Below are positions 29,279 to 29,715 of a stretch of DNA of 29,715 nucleotides, piece after piece. The translations under genes were made by a program, and so were the position numbers. The DNA is from an uncultured Bacilli bacterium (GTDB lineage Bacteria; Bacillota_I; Bacilli_A; RF39; UBA660). The notes under the pieces were generated by a model. The model did not search any database, had not been told where the DNA came from, and saw only the letters and a list, made by a program, of their open reading frames with translations. The stretch is taken from the NCBI GenBank assembly GCA_947627835.1, contig CANQXM010000003.1, positions 1 through 29,715 on the forward strand. The letters run 5' to 3'. Position 1 is the first letter of the stretch. Every line of letters starts with the position of its first letter.

Positions 29279-29563
29279 TTAATCAAATATTTTTATTTTC
29301 ATAGCGTGGAAAGAAAAATTATAATTCATCTTTCCATCTATTTCTTCTCTTTTATTTCTTACGTATCCTTCAACGTAAACCATTTTTCCAACTACTGCAT
29401 CCTTGGCTTGTCTGGCTAGATTTCCTAATAACAGGAAATCGATAAAAACTGGCGCACCATTATCTACTTCGACCAACTTTAAGTATGTCATGTCGACTCC
29501 GTTTGGTGCTTTCGTCATTTTTATATCTTGTGTGATTTTTCCAAGAACCGTAATCATTTGCAT
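29279..29563 (-). CDS. short OB-fold (SSB-like) protein
   Basis: A 94-residue protein with an SSB-type OB fold: MQMITVLGKITQDIKMTKAP, YLKLVEVDNGAPVFIDFLLL and MVYVEGYVRNKREEIDGKMN, ending in FSFHAMKIKIFD. It is shorter than SSB, lacks the acidic tip and differs clearly from the SSB at 26372. It may be a second single-strand binder for the ERF step, or a PriB-like factor. It is the first gene of this operon that lies fully in the window. Confidence 0.65.
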   Translation of the reverse strand: MQMITVLGKITQDIKMTKAPNGVDMTYLKLVEVDNGAPVFIDFLLLGNLARQAKDAVVGKMVYVEGYVRNKREEIDGKMNYNFSFHAMKIKIFD

Positions 29564-29612
29564 TATGTTATTCCCTTTTTCCTTTCCTCACAAGCTACGC
29601 TTGATTATCAAA

Positions 29613-29715
29613 AAGGACCTCACGTTTCACGGTAAGTACGGGACGTACGACGCGAAAACTGCGAGGATCACGCGCACTGCCCTCGTTTCGAGCGAACGCA
29701 AACACACCCCATAGG
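29613..29715. other. abruptly GC-rich end of the window, no gene seen
   Basis: From about 29613 the sequence changes from roughly 30% to well over 50% GC, with many CG pairs (for example GTACGACGCGAAAACTGCGA). I find no coding frame that fits the phage. It could be a foreign insertion or an assembly artefact at a sequence end. Confidence 0.6.

Overview
The window is the left two thirds of an integrated, tailed temperate phage (siphovirus type with an A118/Gp15-like head-to-tail gene order), plus a short piece of its bacterial host. The DNA is very AT-rich, genes have purine-rich Shine-Dalgarno sites, TGA is used as stop, and the host tRNA order Ser-fMet-Asp is the one common in Bacilli. This points to a low-GC Bacillota host; I cannot name a genus.

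Layout. Positions 1-390 are host: a leftward tRNA operon (Ser, fMet, Asp, the last cut by the window edge) behind a near-consensus promoter, then the terminator and the last 17 nt of a tRNA-Leu gene, which I read as the prophage attachment site. The phage starts at about 391 with a rightward HNH-nuclease gene. Everything after it is read leftwards. In order of transcription (right to left) this is a recombination and early module (29563-23769: OB-fold protein, ERF annealing protein, PD-(D/E)XK nuclease, NinB-like protein, SpoVG, SSB, a methyltransferase-like protein and small unknown genes); an ArpU/RinA-like late regulator (23239-23670); a candidate late promoter and a long structured leader; small genes with a tRNA-Glu-like gene; terminase, portal and a minor capsid protein with a C-terminal nuclease-like toxin domain; an RNA-rich gap with tRNA-Pro; scaffold, capsid, connectors, major tail protein, chaperones, tape measure and tail tip; an array of five related tail-fibre-type genes; and holin and endolysin. 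Integrase, repressor and replication genes are not in the window and should lie to the right.

The most unusual parts are in the non-coding DNA. (1) In the gap 16765-17153, downstream of the toxin-tailed minor capsid gene, there are a tRNA-Pro, a hairpin-closed RNA with 23-nt arms, a terminator, and on the opposite strand a TTGACA-N17-TATATT promoter driving a ~50-nt RNA with its own terminator. (2) Two micro-ORFs with runs of 8-9 G precede tail-fibre genes. One can control a hairpin that covers the next ribosome site, a layout suited to phase variation by slippage. (3) The late operon has a ~380-nt leader with a 15-bp long-range stem, several hairpins and an intrinsic terminator, behind a promoter carrying two GGGTCAA repeats exactly 10 bp apart. 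(4) The tape measure gene seems to have lost its start codon. The last ~100 bases of the window are abruptly GC-rich and may not belong to this genome.
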